Source of the DNA: an uncultured Porphyromonadaceae bacterium
GTDB taxonomy: Bacteria; Bacteroidota; Bacteroidia; Bacteroidales; Muribaculaceae
Reading direction: 5' to 3'
NCBI GenBank assembly: GCA_947567425.1
Contig: CANOLV010000008.1
Coordinates: forward strand, 1 to 64,000
DNA length: 64,000 bases
Numbering within the stretch: position 1 is the stretch's first letter; the number at the start of each line of letters is the position of its first letter. Of this stretch, positions 63,144 to 64,000 are shown piece after piece. The position numbers were made by a program, and so were the translations under genes. A model generated the notes under the pieces. The model had not been told where the DNA came from. It made no database searches and was given only the letters and a program-made list of their open reading frames with translations.

Positions 63144-64000
63144 TCAACGGATATTGGCTATGCCGATAATGTCAGAGAACACACCGGCCGCAGTGACTTC
63201 CGCACCTGCGCCATAGCCCTTGATAGCCATAGGATACTCCTTATAGCGTTCGGTCGTGATCAGAATCACGTTGTTGCTGCCTTCCAGATGATAGAACGGA
63301 TGCTGTGGATCGACAAGCTTAAGCCCGACGCTCACCTCACCGTTGTCGAGCGTGGCCACAAACCGGAAGTGACGTCCATCGGCCTCCGCCTCCGCACGCC
63401 ATTTCTCGAACTCGGCATCCAAAGCCTCGACTTTAGCGAAGAATGAATCCAATCCTCCCTCGAAGCATTCCTTCGGCAGAAATAAGTCGGCCCTCACATC
63501 CGACTGCTCGACTTGATAACCGGCTTCCCGGGCCAGAATCACTATCTTCCTTATCACATCCTTGCCACTCAGGTCGTTGCGTGGATCCGGCTCACTGTAG
63601 CCGGCTTCCTGAGCCATCTTGATAGCCCGGCTCATAGGCACGTCGGCACTAAGCACATTGAAGATGTAATTGAGGGTTCCGCTGACCACGGCCTCGATTT
63701 TAAGTATGCGGTCGCCGGAATTGATCAGATTGTTTATCGTGTTGATAATCGGAAGGCCGGCTCCGACATTCGTTTCAAAAAGGAATTTCACATCCTTCTT
63801 GTGCGACACACGCTTCAGACGCGAATAGTCGGCATAATCGCCTGATGCGGCTATCTTGTTAGCGGCCACGACATTGACGTTGTGGCTCAGAAGATCGTAA
63901 TAGAGCGACGCCACATCGCCGCTTGCCGTACAGTCGACAAACACTGAATTGAATATATTCATTCCGATTACTCCCTTGCGGAGATTGTCGGGAGTGGCGG
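63144..64000 (-). CDS. thrA: Homoserine dehydrogenase part of bifunctional ThrA (partial)
   Basis: The frame continues to the edge of the window, so only the last 285 residues are visible. They cover the C-terminal homoserine dehydrogenase domain: FVDCTASGDVAS, NKIAASGDYADYSR, FLFETNVGAGLPIINT, ISGTLNYIFN-like VSGTLNYIFNVLS and AGYSEPDPRNDLSGKDVIRKIVILAREAGY. Before the first visible ATG it reads ATPDNLRKGVIG, which joins to a longer protein. In Bacteroidales this is usually fused to aspartokinase; that half lies outside. It heads the threonine operon. Confidence 0.93.
   Translation of the reverse strand, partial: ATPDNLRKGVIGMNIFNSVFVDCTASGDVASLYYDLLSHNVNVVAANKIAASGDYADYSRLKRVSHKKDVKFLFETNVGAGLPIINTINNLINSGDRILKIEAVVSGTLNYIFNVLSADVPMSRAIKMAQEAGYSEPDPRNDLSGKDVIRKIVILAREAGYQVEQSDVRADLFLPKECFEGGLDSFFAKVEALDAEFEKWRAEAEADGRHFRFVATLDNGEVSVGLKLVDPQHPFYHLEGSNNVILITTERYKEYPMAIKGYGAGAEVTAAGVFSDIIGIANIR

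Overview
The window looks like chromosomal DNA of a Bacteroidales bacterium, probably a gut lineage near Muribaculaceae; the family is an inference. The evidence is an RprX/RprY-type two-component pair, a Bacteroides-type serine palmitoyltransferase, a methylmalonyl-CoA decarboxylase sodium pump whose small subunit carries a lamin-tail domain, a phosphoglycerate-mutase-like protein between thrA and thrC, and many promoters of the Bacteroidota form (TTTG, about 20 nt, TAnnTTTG). Base composition looks close to half G+C, with a few clearly AT-rich genes that stand out as acquired.

Layout. 1-1.5 kb: end of a sensor kinase (rprX) and rprY. 1.6-4.5 kb: a minus-strand operon of ABC ATPase, permease, YtrA-type GntR regulator and an envelope protein. 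4.7-10.3 kb: a second minus-strand operon of LolD-like ATPase, two MacB-like permeases, HlyD adaptor and TolC. The two operons have matching promoters with the same kind of 22-bp palindrome at the same offset, so the GntR protein may control both. 10.6 kb: tRNA-Leu. 10.8-12.9 kb: M64 metallopeptidase and a ThiF/MoeB-like E1 protein. 12.9-16.5 kb: a phage-head-like island (scaffold-like, major capsid-like, small connector-like, portal-like) with no terminase, tail, lysis or integrase gene. 16.3-18.4 kb: two lipoprotein genes bracketed by a direct duplication that contains the scaffold-gene 5' end and the miaA 3' end. 18.3-26.7 kb: miaA, pepT, a small plus-strand operon (acetyltransferase, Ntn hydrolase, DUF486), then aspS-nif3-cdsZ.

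27.5-32.2 kb: methylmalonyl-CoA epimerase and the sodium-pumping methylmalonyl-CoA decarboxylase. 32.5 kb: dnaK. 34.7-38.8 kb: a surface-decoration operon of a nucleotidyltransferase/PLP-enzyme fusion, a flippase and LicD. 38.9-42.4 kb: fumarase and a GT39-type glycosyltransferase. 42.4-44.1 kb: two direct copies of a palindrome-rich repeat, one with a 3 x 56-bp tandem array, on either side of an AT-rich membrane-protein gene. 44.2-53.0 kb: outer-membrane protein, YitT, serine palmitoyltransferase, TrpS, inositol-phosphatase-like protein, Lrp regulator, GNAT, and a zinc ABC binding protein plus ATPase without permease. 53.1 kb: initiator tRNA. 53.3-55.3 kb: serC-serA with a lysine-type SerA. 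55.8-60.5 kb: ECF-like sigma factor, smpB, Yip1-like, DUF5606 and lon. 60.6-64 kb: thrA (partial), apgM-like, thrC.

Several parts connect metabolically. SerA and SerC supply serine, which serine palmitoyltransferase uses. ThrA, the ApgM-like protein and ThrC complete threonine synthesis. Epimerase, decarboxylase and fumarase belong to the succinate/propionate fermentation typical of the order. The most unusual parts are the terminase-less capsid island with its adjoining duplication, and the paired operators of the two transporter operons.
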